A DNA stretch of 64,000 bases from Allium sativum (Eukaryota; Streptophyta; Magnoliopsida; Asparagales; Amaryllidaceae). Shown here in pieces: positions 36,433 to 49,322 of this stretch; position 1 is the first letter of the stretch; each line of letters starts with the position of its first letter. The stretch lies in contig CM060909.1 in the NCBI GenBank assembly GCA_030737875.1, positions 33,903,159-33,967,158 of the forward strand, written 5' to 3'. Position numbers and translations under genes: made by a program. The notes beneath the pieces were generated by a model, which searched no databases, had not been told where the DNA came from, and was given only the letters and a program-made list of their open reading frames with translations.

Positions 36433-37603
36433 GTTTTTCTGTTCATAAGCTGAGGCATAAACCTCTAAAGTCTAAACATTGAGGCATAAATTTTTTGGGT
36501 AAAAAACGAAAAACAAACAACGAAATTGGATATGGAATAATATTAAATGTCAAATATGATATGTGAAACGTAAAGCATTCCAAAAAAATTAAAGCAAAGG
36601 ACAATTATCCACAAGCAAGTTAAATCCACATAAATTACAAAAGTTTAAGTGATATGTTCCTCCTCATCTGTAAGCATGTTATCAGCGAAGATATCACCAT
36701 CACTAGCATGTAAAAGATATTGCTTGTGCAGTCCGGGGAAAAAGGACCATAATCATGAGCGTCATCATTCTCTACTTTTACACTTTTTTGTTTTGGATCA
36801 TTATCTGTTATAAATTTTTTTATATAACAACACAAATTTAAATCTATACCTCAACATAATAATGCATTTGACATTAATATTAATATTTTATTATGCTTGT
36901 ATCATTGTTATAGCGTCTTTGTTCCTACTGACTGATAGGAGGAGAATATGTTCTCTTGGTGGAGGATGATCTCTCTTAAACGAGGATGATCTCAAATAGG
37001 TGTAGTGTTTTGGTGAGATATATAGCAATTAAGGTCACAAAGTTTTTGCACTCAAAAGGCTTAAGGTTCGTCTACATGAGGTGCTGAGGCTCAATTCTTT
37101 TTCTTCCATTTTTTACATCTCAAACAACCAATTGTTACGCCTTTTGAGTAAAATGCTTTTTGAGTCAGGTTACGCTTTGATGTTTTTTACCCAACCTTTG
37201 GAGTAAAACATTGGCCATGTTTTTTGTTTTTGGAGGATAAAAATGAGTGCAAAAGGTTTTGTATCTTTTGCATATATTGGACAATATCAGTTTTCTTTGA
37301 TAGTCCAAAATAAATTAGAGAAAATTTCTATTCAACGAAATACCTTTGCGGTACCAATTTAAAAAAAAGAATAAAAATAGTTTTTAAGGAAAGATTTGCA
37401 TCTAAAGCAAAATAAAATAGTAAATATAACAATTTATTACATAAAAATATGCATAATTTACAGATGGATATATTTGGATGTGGGTAAATCATACCTACAT
37501 TTTATTTTTTTGTGATTTTGGATATATTTGGATGCAGGGATGAATTTTTTATTTTTGTGTATTTATTTATGGTCTAATTTTTGGTTGTGAATACTTAAAT
37601 TCA

Positions 37604-37667
37604 TCTCTCTCTCTCTCTCTCCCTCCCTCCCTCCCCCCCCCCCCTCCCTCCCTCCCTCTCTCTCTCC
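37604..37667. repeat. Polypyrimidine tract (CT)n-(CCCT)n-C12-(CCCT)n
   Basis: A 64-bp C/T run, in effect the reverse complement of the tract at 36367-36431. A T29 run follows at 37674-37702. Confidence 0.9.
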
Positions 37668-37671
37668 ATAT

Positions 37672-37705
<34 letters not shown>

Positions 37706-38769
37706 GAGTAAATAGAATGAGTACATTTTTTTCATTTGTATACTCAAACGTCCAAATGTAGTATATACCTAACCCTCTGGCTGTCTTAGATGTTCTATTC
37801 TTAAGGTTCAGACCGCTGAAGTTTCCTATAAATCCGAGTACTTATGGAAATAAAGATAACACATGAATTTGTATTTTCCAAAGTAATGCAAGTATAAAAT
37901 ACATGTAAAAATGGAATGTTCATCTTTAACACATCAAGACAGATTAATTGTTCAGTTCTGCAACAAACCAAATAAATTTTGTAAAAGAAGCAGTGGGGAA
38001 AATATATAGATCTGGTTAAAGCCATTTAAGCAACATAGATTCTCTCTTACTTTATGCAGTTTAAAAACACAGTTACTGCTTGTGTCTTTATGCTACTCAT
38101 AATAATTAAAACAACATAATTTCATATAGTACATGTTTTTTTTTGATGGATCTTATGATTTAATTTTCACATGTAAAATTTGTTTTGATTTTATATCAAG
38201 AATAATTTTGTTTCAAGTGGATGGTTAATAATAAAGGTTGGTTTCCTCCATTTTCATGCTTATTTAATATGATCACAGCAATTTATCTTCATGTTTCAAA
38301 GGCAGACAAAATGTGTGGGAGCACATGGGTTGTGGGCATGGATATATATTTTTCTCTATATGTAGGAATTTACAGATTTTTGTTTGTAGGAGTATCATTC
38401 GTGTACTTTACACTGTTCTGCAATATAAATCTTAGTGGTTACATAAATATTAAGTCAGGGGCTTGAACAATAGTAACTTTTTTGTTATTCCCCCTTTTTC
38501 TTCTCTCTTTTCACAATGTGTGAGTATATAAACATTTTTAAGTCTTTGAAGAGTATGGTTTAAGAATTGATTTTTTTTAATACCGGGAACTTCCTGGTCG
38601 TCAGTTCAATAGTGCGTGTGAGCACACACGCAGTGGATAACATTAGGTGCATCAAACCATGCACACTGATTTCTTTAACACACTATGATTATACATTCTG
38701 CTTAATGATAAATGATAAATACATGTTTCCACTAATTTGAACAGTCAGTCATCTGGGTAAAAGTGAAGC

Positions 38770-41700
38770 ATGGCAAACACAGCTTGCTTTGTCATCGTTA
38801 GCAGGAATGACATTCCTATTTATGAAGCAGAGCTGGGATCAACAATAAAGGTACATAATGCAGCATTACTTCTCAGATTGCAAGTTCGTACTGCTGCAAA
38901 TTCTTCTTATTGTTGGCTTAAAGCAAGCATAAGTTGAGAGGGCCATATAATAAAACTACAATCTCATACATGTATTTGAATTATTGTAAGGTCAGTTCTA
39001 TTTCCACCCCTGTTCATTTGTCCACCCTTCCCTCTCACAAACAAGATTTTTGCACCCAATAAATAAACTAGAAGAGAATGGTTTTGTAGATTTTCCCCAC
39101 TTTTTCTTATTCTATTTCATCCTTATTTAAAATGGTGAAACTCCATGTCTCAGTTTCCGCATTTTCTTGAATCTCATTAATATTTTTGAACGCTTAAATT
39201 TTGTATTATATTTGACTAAATTGCTTCAACATATGGACTGAATTCTTTTTTAAACTCATATATGCTTGATCCATGGGAGTCTAGTATTTGAGTTATTGAC
39301 ATTTCACAAGTAGATTCACTACAATGCAGCACTAAAATATCACTATATGCTTAATCTATTCTATTCCTATATTAGCCAAAGAAGAATGTTTTATTTATGT
39401 CAGAATCTTCGTCCGTGGTTCACAATGGATCGACGCATGCTTAAAGCATGCTGCATTTACGTGACATATCATGAATGATTTTTATGTTTTTTTCCCTTTC
39501 CTTATCAAATTTAACTTTTAACTCTAATGGTTGATTTTATTGGAGGTGTAAATAAGAAACAAGGTTGATAAAGCAATTGGCCTTGTTGCAGTCTGTTAGA
39601 TTGTCAAGTAAAATTGATCATTATCTAAGACAAAAAGGTTCGTATTGAGCCAAACCAGAAGGACTGAACACGGCCCTAACCTAATGGTTCTTGGGTCGGG
39701 TATGGGTAACACAAAATACCATAAAGAACATCAAATTATATGCACCAACTGGTACCATTACCTGACCTGATTTGGAACGAACCTCGGATGCTGATTGGAT
39801 CTGGTTTATGTCTAGAAACACATGGTTTGGAACTGGTAAATCCTGATCTGATCCGAGACTCGTTGGATTCCGTTCCGGATAGGTCTATTAGGGTCTATTA
39901 CACCCCTACTCCCAACAGTGTATATTTTGTCAAGATGCACTCAGTGTTCGTCTTTCATACTTATAAGTCTCAGTTTATTTTTGTTTGGATAGCAGAAAGA
40001 AGAATCAGCAAGTCAGCACCAGTTTATTTTGCATGCTGCTTTAGATATTGTGCAGGACCTTGCATGGACAACCAGTGCCATGTAAGTTTGATTTAGATTT
40101 TACACACAAAATGCTTGGTAGAAAGCATATTTTTGGAAACCATGTTTCGGTATTATACAGTTTGGTAAATCCATGCTTTTATTGCATTACAATTTGGCAA
40201 TTTCAGGTTCTTAAAGGCAATGGATAGATTTAATGATCTGGTGGTGTCCGTCTATGTTACTGCTGGTCATATCCTTTCAATTAGATTCCTCTACCCTTTT
40301 GTTTTAATAATCATGAATCATAAATATTTATTTGAATAAGTGCATATCTGATTGAAATGTTACTATACCTATTACCTTCTTGTATATTTTTTTTCTTTTT
40401 CTTTTTTACTTATGTGTAAAGTTCGTATGGTATCATCTAAGTTTCCAAAGCTCAATGCACAACATTTCCTTTAATCAGTGACGGCGAAGCAACAACAAAT
40501 AAAATCATTTAACCACATCCTTTAAAAAAAAATCCTTTGAAATTCACAATTGGTCATTATCAGGATTCTACATTTACTATTTGGAATCAGTTAACTTTCT
40601 TCTTAAAAAAGAAAAGAAAAATTGGTTGTCCCTTTAATTTGGAAAATGGTGAAATGTTTTGAAAGGGAATACATGACCTAATTAGCATAGCTATATGGCT
40701 ATATTAAGTTTATAATACTCGTTTAATTTTTTTCGCTGAACAAATTATTTGTTTTCTTTAATTATCATTGTCTACATACTAGATTGATGCTGCTACATGA
40801 TTCTCGGAATGAGGATGGGATAAAAAGCTTTTTTCAAGAGGTTCATGAACTTTATATCAAGGTAATAATGTCATCCCTAAATTTTCTAATTTTGAAATGT
40901 GGTGATATTGTATATTTCTATGAATAGACTTTGATTAATTTTGAAACACGATATTTCTATCAATATAAACATATGTGATCGCCTCTTTGCCTTTTTATTT
41001 ACATTATATATGAATATAAAGCTCTGGGTTAATTTTTGAATTTTGGTACTAATAGATTTACTGATATTAGGTCATGTTTCATAACTCACACATAGAAACC
41101 TTTTGTTCCGAATTGATTCTAAAGCTAAAATTGCTTGCTGTTTGGTTTCAAAATTTAAGTTTTGTGTTCTGCTTTCTTAGTATACTTTAGAAGATACAGA
41201 AGAGGAAGAGAGGGCGAAAACGATCAATTTAGAAAATGGATTTAACACATAAATTTGAAAGTAACCTTTTTTTTTTCCATCTTCTGTAAAAATACCAAAA
41301 ACTGTTTATTCATCGTTCTTCTACCGTTTGTTGTAACCAAGGTTTTAAATTTCGGATATCGGTCGCGTTTCGTCTTAGAGATTTTAGAGACTTGATCTCG
41401 TACCGGGGGAGATCTTGGATGAGATGAGTCTAACTCGGGTATTCGTCTCGAATTTCCATCTCGGATCAAAAAAATCATATTGGAATAATCTCGAGGTATA
41501 TGATATGTCAAAAAATATATTCTTACGATCTGATTTTTATGGCTGTTGTTATAAGCATAGCAACTTAAACTTGGATTGCAAAATCATTTCATTATTCTTA
41601 ATTTACTAAAGATCATTCATACTTTAAATCGTAATATGCTTAAAATAGAAATATAGCACAATGCAAATAGATTAGTGCTTACAATATATGATCCATAAAC

Positions 41701-42319
41701 ATGAATTATTGTTAGACATAAAACATAAAAAATGTCCACGACATTAAAAATTTCAGCATAAGTAGAACATAAAATACATAATTTCATAGGTATTATGTAT
41801 GTAAAAAAAGACGAATATGAAAATCATAAGCATTGTAGAACATATATGAACATACAATATGATCATTTAACATATGATATGGTCAAATAGCAGGAGATTA
41901 TTGTGGCTAGATTTGAGTTTTTCAATTATTGTTCTGGTTCAGACATGGATTTAAATTTTAACTGACAAAAACAAGATCTCGGACGATATTCCAGTATCTG
42001 GTCTCGGTCGATACATCGTTAGATACCGTAATATCTCGGGCGATATATTCGAAAAGAGATTTACAGTGAGATTTGTTATTTCGTTTCGAAAGGAGCCTAA
42101 AATGAGATCTCGGAGATCTCGGACGATATTTTCGAGATTTGAAACAGTGGTTATAACAGTTAGAATTTTTTTTTCATTCCATCCTCCTCTGTGTTTTAAA
42201 AGTACATACTACGTATGCAAAACTCATATTGAAGCCAAACGTACAGTTAACATTTTATGAAAAAAGTTACCAAGATAGCAGATATGGTGCTTTGCTTGAC
42301 TGTAACACCACTCTTATTC

Positions 42320-42368
<49 letters not shown>

Positions 42369-45300
42369 GGCAGTAATTTAGGTGAAGGAGACTAGCATAG
42401 AGACATGTTCAATGTCTGTATATCAACCATATTCCTACGATGAATTTTCCGAAAACAGTTGAATTTTAATTTTTCTTAGAAAAAAAAAAGATTTCGTAGA
42501 AACAATTTTACTTGATATTTTTTTCTTAATAACAATTGATTCTTTGGGGAAAACTAAATTCTTGAAAAGGAAAATCTTCAGAACTTTTGAATACCTTAAA
42601 AAAGTATCTGTTGAAAAATAAGCAATTTCCTTTAAAATTTATTTTCTCTCTTTTTAATTTATTTAAATATTCTCTGATTTTTTAATCCTTTTTGTCATAC
42701 CCTAATTTTAATAAGTGCCATAAGGCAGAACTTTAGGTATTCTATTTGCCTTTGCATGCTATGCCAAATTAGCTATTGAAAAACAGAGTTAGTATTTTAT
42801 GAAGTTTGTGACACCAAAGACATTACGCACATGATTGTACATTCTTTAGCACCGCCGATCTGTAACATACGCTCTTAAACACGAAATTCATGGCGACTGC
42901 GGTGCAGTTGACGACGTTGTCTGCTTTTGAAGGTTAACACAACGATCTTTCAAATTTGTGCATTCAAGGTTGAAAGATTTGAAGATGTAAATAAGCTACT
43001 GTCTCAGGATTTGAGATGTATTTAAAACATTATTCATGAGAAATATTAGAAAGATGAGTTCATACGAAAACGATAATTTCATTAGATGAAGATAATTTCA
43101 TGGAAAAATGATTTAACGTACTTAAAAAGAAATTTTCAATTTCTTATGTATCTTTCATGTAGACAACATCAATGTATAACCATTTCAAAAGCAGTAAAGG
43201 TTGTTAATAATATATAATGCAAATAGTCAAGCTAAAAAGAAGGCACAAGTTTTGATTTATAAGGGTTTATATTGCAGTTACCCAACACTTCCTCATTAGC
43301 TATAAGTAGACTCAATGAAGATGAATAAATAACAACTTATGCCCAACGAAAAAGTTTCATACATTAAGTAATTTCTTTCAATTGAATTTATATATAAAGA
43401 ATTAAGGCTACAAATTAGTCTAATTACTGAATTTCTCTTGAATTACAAAGATTTGGGTTGAGAACTTGCAACATGTATTGCCTTTTGACTTTTGCAAACT
43501 CTATGATATACCAACAACGTAACATACTTCCCGTATACACATACTACCAAAGAGTGATACAGAATTAATACTGATTGATAGTACGGAGAATAAGACTGCT
43601 ATGAGGAATCCGTTGTGCATATCCCCTTAGGATAACACTGAAATTGTCATCATTTAAGATTTTACCTACTCCAGTGTAAGCAACATACATAAAAAAAAAC
43701 ATCACATCAATAATCAAACAAAAATTTTGCGTTATGAAAGGTCTTATTATAGTTACCCAACAAGTTAAACTGTATTTGTTAAGTTAAACCAAACTCCATG
43801 AACTGGTTTATCCATGAAACAAACCAAACTTGTCAACATCTTTTTATTTCGGACATAATAAAAGATTATTACAGATAAACTTTAAAACTTATAAGCAAAG
43901 AAATAATGGTTCGAGTAATCTGTTACCATCATAAATATTTACGCGTGATAACCAGATCAACAAGTTCACTTACTTTCAGTTATTATTAGCATTATAAATA
44001 GTAGAGATTTTTCTTGCTAGCGCATAGAACTTAAAAACAATGACGAGCAATTGGCAATATAACTTATACTATTTAATTTGCAGTAGTAGAGATTTTTCTT
44101 GCTAGTTGTACCGTTCCTACATCTCTACTGGGAGCTTGTACGATATTCGATTTATGTTTTAGTTAGAACTGCATGCAAATTATGACCTCTATATGTTTAA
44201 TTTACACTACTATCTAATATACATAATAAGCACCAGTTCATAAAATTGAAGGATATATACAATGCACCTCGGTATAATCTTTGTATATATTTAATTTGCA
44301 CTACTGTGTACATAGATTATATAACGCTAAAATTCTGCGGTGATGCCAGTTGATAGAAATGAGAGATATATAATGAACCCTAGTACCATCAAGGGTTACA
44401 GCTAATAAATTTAATGTATTCTAAAAAGTTGCAATTCTTCTGTCTAGTTAGGGTGCGTTTACGATGATCGAAAACATGATATTTGAGCGGGGAAGATTTG
44501 TGAAACGGGTATTTGAGCGCGGAGATTGATGAATGAAGAATGTGTTTGCGGTTACGAGCGTGACATTTGAGCGGAGTATTTGAAATGTGATTTTTTTTGT
44601 TTAATTGATTTATAGGTATTTAATTATATAATTTAAATTGTGTAATATGTGTTTAATAATTGTAAATAACATGAAATAAAGTACGTACTTTTATTAAAAT
44701 AAACATATATATATATATATATTGTAAAAAATTAAACTACTCGGTTCGAACCAACTTCATAACGTAGAGCACTTCGATATGATCGCATAAAACTGGACCT
44801 CAAACAGACTGCATTTGCACAAGTTATTGATTTTAGAAAATTATAGAAATGTAAAGTTAATTAGTTTTAACATTATTAAATAATTTATAAATGGGGAAAG
44901 TGAGTGTTAGTATACTGCCGCCCAACATGTTCAACACCAATGGATCATTTCCCAACCTTCCCACAATGGGACTGGAAAAAGGATAAGTCTGTTACCGCAT
45001 CGGATGTGCTACGAACGGAAACGGCCATTTAATTACCTAGAACGTTACCTTAGTATGTACTGGATGTCAGTGTAGTGATCAATATATGAGTTAAACTACC
45101 AATATCATATATATGCTTAATTTTAATCAGCTTTAGTTAGCATGTACTGGCCATGATCACTAGTGAAATGATACGGCTCTAAGTTGTTAATCCGTGGGAT
45201 TGAATCATATTGACATCTTTAGCCATGTTAAAAAAGAAAAATTCAAATCATAAGTTGTGATTCGTGCTTACTGCACCACTACATGTTATTAAACGACATT

Positions 45301-45544
45301 CAAAGTTCAAACACATGAAAATTTCTACTCTCAATAATTTGTACTTTTGAAATTGATGGAGGCACACGCGTGCATGCACACACACACGCACATGCTTGTG
45401 TTTTCATGATTTCAATGATTCCACTGATAATTCATATTTAAATCTGTGCAGATACTATTGAATCCTCTCTACTTACCCGGATCTCGAATAACATCAGCGC
45501 ACTTCGATACCAAAGTTCGAGCTCTTGCAAGGAGATATCTGTAA
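38770..45544 (+). CDS. TRAPPC2: TRAPP complex subunit 2 (Trs20/sedlin), five coding exons
   Basis: Coding exons are 38770-38850, 39996-40081, 40207-40268, 40776-40861 and 45452-45544. Together they give 135 codons plus TAA, the length I recall for plant TRAPPC2. The protein starts MANTACFVIVSRNDIPIYEA and ends ALARRYL; the middle holds HQFILHAALDIVQDLAW and VYVTAGHTRLMLLHD, hallmarks of the sedlin family with its longin-like fold. It is a small adaptor in the core of TRAPP tethering complexes, acting in ER-Golgi and post-Golgi vesicle traffic. Introns 1, 2 and 4 are GT-AG (1145, 125 and 4590 nt); intron 3 is AT-AC. Phases join without any break, so the gene looks intact. The start is the conserved ATG. 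Intron 4 is enlarged by a hAT MITE. Confidence 0.95.
40269..40775 (+). other. TRAPPC2: U12-type AT-AC intron (intron 3 of TRAPPC2)
   Basis: The intron starts ATATCCTTTC, a perfect minor-spliceosome donor, and ends GTCTAC. A branch-site match TTCTTTAAT lies with its adenosine 14 nt before the end. Only these borders keep the frame: GGT C / AT ACT AGA gives Gly-His-Thr-Arg, the residues expected in this family. A GT-AG reading would break the conserved sequence. Length 507 nt. Confidence 0.92.
41338..42149. mobile_element. hAT MITE in TRAPPC2 intron 4
   Basis: An 812-bp non-coding element. The ends CAAGGTTTTAAATTTCGG and (reverse complement) CACTGTTTCAAATCTCG are followed by further symmetric ATATCG/CTCGG sequence. 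The target duplication GTTGTAAC (41330-41337) / GTTATAAC (42150-42157) has one transition. Confidence 0.82.
42325..42362. repeat. T38 homopolymer run
   Basis: An unbroken run of 38 T in intron 4; its length may be affected by sequencing or assembly. Confidence 0.9.
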
Positions 45545-46502
45545 AACCATGTTTTTTTTTGTTCATGTATTAAAATAATCTGTAATTTTGAATTTATTGT
45601 ACTATCAATATTTTGGTTAATGTCACAATTACAACGCACTTATGGTTTGGCTTGCAATTTTTGAATTTTTTTTTCCCCTCTTCGTGCTTGTGATTTTCTC
45701 ATTTTGCGAAAGAAGGGCATGGTTTATGTCTTTTGATGAGGAATTTGAATCTGCATAACTTCAGATAATTCCACCATGAAAGTGAGTGATCCCAGCCTAT
45801 GATAATTGGTTGAAAGGATGCAAGTATAGAGATGTTTTTAGCTTTAGTCAAATATCGTTGATTGTAGATATTAGTTGTATAATTATTAGAACTGATAGGT
45901 GATGCATAGCTTGGGATGAACATTGGGGTATGCATAAAATACAACTAGCAGCTTGGGTGAGTGGAAATGCAATCGGGAACTCATTAAACATTTAAATGTG
46001 GTAATATATTTATAGTCAAACCGGATATTTGCTTATTGTCAAGCTGTCCAAAATCAATTTTTATAAAGTTCAGAAAACATGGGTACATGACTTGTTTGCT
46101 TTCAATTCATATGATTCGTTTTCCTCTCAAATTTCCTGATTGCATAGCATTTTGATTTGTTCTCAAATCCTTAAAAGTACCATTTTATACGATTTCCTTC
46201 AATTATTACTTAAAAAAAGTCTCTTGTGATCAATGTTCTAGATCCGAGACTAACTTCAACTCTTCCTCATATTTCTCAGTATCAATTTTCTCATCAGATC
46301 AAATCGTTGTTAATTTAATTTTTCTTTGTTTTGTTATTGGGATGTTGTCTTTGCTTCTTATTGAAGGCCTATGTTTACCACCTGGAAATGATTATCCTCA
46401 CAAATATTTAACTTTCTACATGTCCTTTCCTGAATAAAACAAATTTTCGTTGGTGATGCATTTGAAAGACAGGTCGGCATGAATGGCCATTTTCCTGTTA
46501 TA
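45545..46502 (+). other. 3' flank of TRAPPC2
   Basis: AT-rich sequence follows the stop codon. The 3' UTR presumably ends within the first few hundred bases (TTAAAATAATC near 45570, TTTATTGTAC near 45594), but no single clear signal is seen. No other gene was recognised. Confidence 0.4.
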
Positions 46503-46510
46503 TAAATTTA

Positions 46511-47261
46511 GAGGACTGCTAAAGGGGCTCCATTTTTATTTAAGGAATGGACAATTTTCTTATTTTTAATGTATTGTAAGGGAGGGGCAAAATAAGTTAG
46601 CTCCCCCCTAACCATATAATTAAAAATTCCAATACTATCCATATAATCCTCTTTCAAACTTAAAACACAATTACCCAAATTTAGAAATTCTTTGCATCAT
46701 ATGGCGTAAAATTTAACAAAGTGAAATTTAATTCTTTTATTAATATTGTAACTTTTATAAACTTTTTGAAAAAAAATCAATTTCTACAAAATTACTAAAA
46801 TTTTACAAAATAAATCAACACTTCTAAATTAGGCCATTATTTCTGAATGTTTTCTTAATTGAAATTTTAGATTTCATGATTAAGTAATTCATTAACATAT
46901 ATAGTTTGTTTCAAGTTTTAATACTTTTAAAAATAATTTGACTTTTTATATGCAAAAGTTTTAAAAAAACAACTATGAGAAAAGAGTAATTTAGTAATAG
47001 AATTTTATAGAAAAACAATGGTGTATGTTAAGTGATGTTCGGTGTATATATAGAATTTGCCATTATCAAATTAAAATATAGTCAATCACTGCATGTCTAA
47101 TTAATTAAGGTTACGAGGGGCAGTTTAGTCTATGCTAAATTTAAAATAAAACAAACCAAACCAAACCCTCCCTTAATGATTTTTCTTTAAGGTGGAGTCC
47201 TCTTAAAAATGTCTCCCCCCCCCCCCCCCCAATCAAAAGTGGAGTCGCTTTAACAATCCAC
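46511..47261. mobile_element. MITE with GAGGACTGCTAAAG ends, 751 bp
   Basis: The ends GAGGACTGCTAAAGGGGCTC and (reverse complement of the right end) GTGGATTGTTAAAGCGACTC are inverted repeats of more than 20 bp. The 8-bp target duplication TAAATTTA is perfect (46503-46510, 47262-47269). It contains a C16 run (47215-47230). End style is like the MITE at 62648-63982. Mutator-like or hAT-like; the family is not settled. Confidence 0.8.
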
Positions 47262-47269
47262 TAAATTTA

Positions 47270-49267
47270 ATTATTTTAAGTTAAAAGGAGTTTGCATGTT
47301 ATTTTTCACAATTATGTATGTTTGTATGAGTGTTTTATTGTTATTTTGCAACTTTAAAGCAAAAATTGAATGATCCAAATAAAAATAGAAATGATTATTA
47401 GTAATAAGGATAATTCTTCAATAACTTTTGGGTAAACACACAGTTTCATATGAAGTTATCGAATGTACATAAAAATATTGTGATGCTACCATAGGGCGTA
47501 TGGACATTTGAGGTAGTTATTTACTACTTGATCTCTCTTTTTTTTATTACAAAAATTTCATTTCCTATTTTCGTGTTCCTTTTACTAAGAACACAATTCA
47601 TTATTTCTAGGTTTTTTTTTTTTCTTTTCTTAGGAGTACGATTACTCAACATATAATAAGAAATCAAAGTTAATGGTACGAGCTTATCATTAATGACGCT
47701 TTTATGCTAACACGTCGTCATCTCCAGAATGCCAGAACCAATATTGTCTGTTCGACTTGACCCATATTTCATGTAGTTTTATATAATAATAATAATAATA
47801 AAAGACTTCAGTAATCCTACAAAGTTCCACCATTTAATTTTCCTTTTACATCTAATTTCATTTATTTGTAATGTGCAAGTAACAATTGCCAATTTAGGCT
47901 TTTTGAACTTCTTCTTCGGCATTTAGACATGACTGATTAATTAATTAAAATTCGGAAAATATTTGATTATTTTTTAATAATCAGTATAATATTTTGTCTA
48001 ATCCATAAATAACAAGTTTTCATTTGATTTTTTTTGCCTTAGTGGGAAACTGTTTTAGCTTTTTTCGTTGGTTACTGAGGCTAGATCAAGTAAACGGTTA
48101 CAGCAGGCAACTGCTATGCGACAAGTTCCCTCCCATGTCGCCTCACCTTTTACTATCTGATAAAATCATTCTTAGGTGAACATATTCGTAAACTATGGCA
48201 AACATATTTTGGACTGTTTGCATATAAACTAATTCACGTTATGTGCAAGCGTGTAGCGACTGACACAAGCTTCCAAATAGGGCTAATAGACGCATGTTAT
48301 CTTAAATACACCACACTTGGAGGAAAAATGTTGAAAACGTAAATCCCACGTTAGGAAATGTAAAAAATAAAATCATGAATAAATACCAAGAGACTACTGT
48401 TTACATTGACAATTGGTTTGGTGAATGACTAAGCAACTCTCTTGACTAACAAATACCAATTTTTACAGTCGCTACTTTGTCAATATAGCCGCTTGATATC
48501 GAGATTTTTATTTTATGCTATTACATTATCTTTACTATTTCTACTAACCATGCCTTCACTAAAAATTTGTAACTAGTAACATCCATTGTTGTGTTAATGA
48601 CTCAAAACAACGAGTAGCTCAATATATAGCATATATTATTATGTAACTAGTAGCATCCTATAATTTTTAATTATCTTTTATTATTATGTGTTGCCTCTAT
48701 TTATTACTTCTACAAAGCAGAATCTGTAGTTTACAATTTATCAATTAGTTGATGTCCGAACTATGCCTTCACTAAAATGAATGCCCCCTTTACATGTACT
48801 GCTATTCGGAACTAATTTATTATATGGTTAACATTGGATATCCTAATATTTTCTAATTCAATAAACTTCATCAGCAACTATAGAAGCCTAATTATTCATG
48901 AGCGTAAATACTCATTATCGCCTGTATTTGTTTCGTTTCTTACTCATTGTATACTACATTATATATCTCCCTATGTTGTAACAAATTGAAGCTCCGGTTC
49001 CTCATTATCAACAAGTCGCTTGGCATAACTCAAGCTCGGTACTTTTAACGAACCGAGCTCTTATCAGTTTATACTTTCCTTACTTTATTTGAGGTATCTT
49101 CATTTTTCATCCAGATTTTACATTTTCCCATGTTTAGTAATAACCTCCATCCTAAACTTAATGATTTCATAAGTTGATGTGATCTTCTTCAACCGTGCTC
49201 TTTATATTTCGATTTTGGAAGGGCCGCTTAGTAAAAAAATTCCTAGTTTTACGTTTGCGATTTTTTC

Positions 49268-49322
<55 letters not shown>

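Larger units (their letters stand above)
34471..38744 (+). other. TRAPPC2: Probable 5'-UTR intron of TRAPPC2
   Basis: AT-rich sequence without coding potential lies between the presumed leader exon and the ATG exon (acceptor ACAG at 38744 or CAG at 38748). It contains a hAT MITE (35760-35943) and two mirror-like purine and pyrimidine tracts. Confidence 0.4.
40862..45451 (+). other. TRAPPC2: Intron 4 of TRAPPC2, 4.6 kb
   Basis: GTAATA donor and TGTGCAG acceptor. AT-rich, with a hAT MITE (41338-42149), a T38 run (42325-42362) and a TA run near 44710. No other gene was recognised inside. Confidence 0.85.

Noticed and set aside
39541..39909. Possible hAT-like fragment ending TTACACCCCTA in intron 1
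   Set aside because: The left end and an 8-bp duplication do not match; not enough to define an element.
39740..40096. 118-codon plus-strand frame
   Set aside because: It overlaps TRAPPC2 exon 2 in the wrong frame; the correct frame there gives the conserved HQFILHAALDIVQDLAW segment.
44450..44600. GGGTGCGTTTACGAT segment resembling a Harbinger-type MITE end
   Set aside because: No inverted partner or TAA/TTA-type duplication was found nearby.
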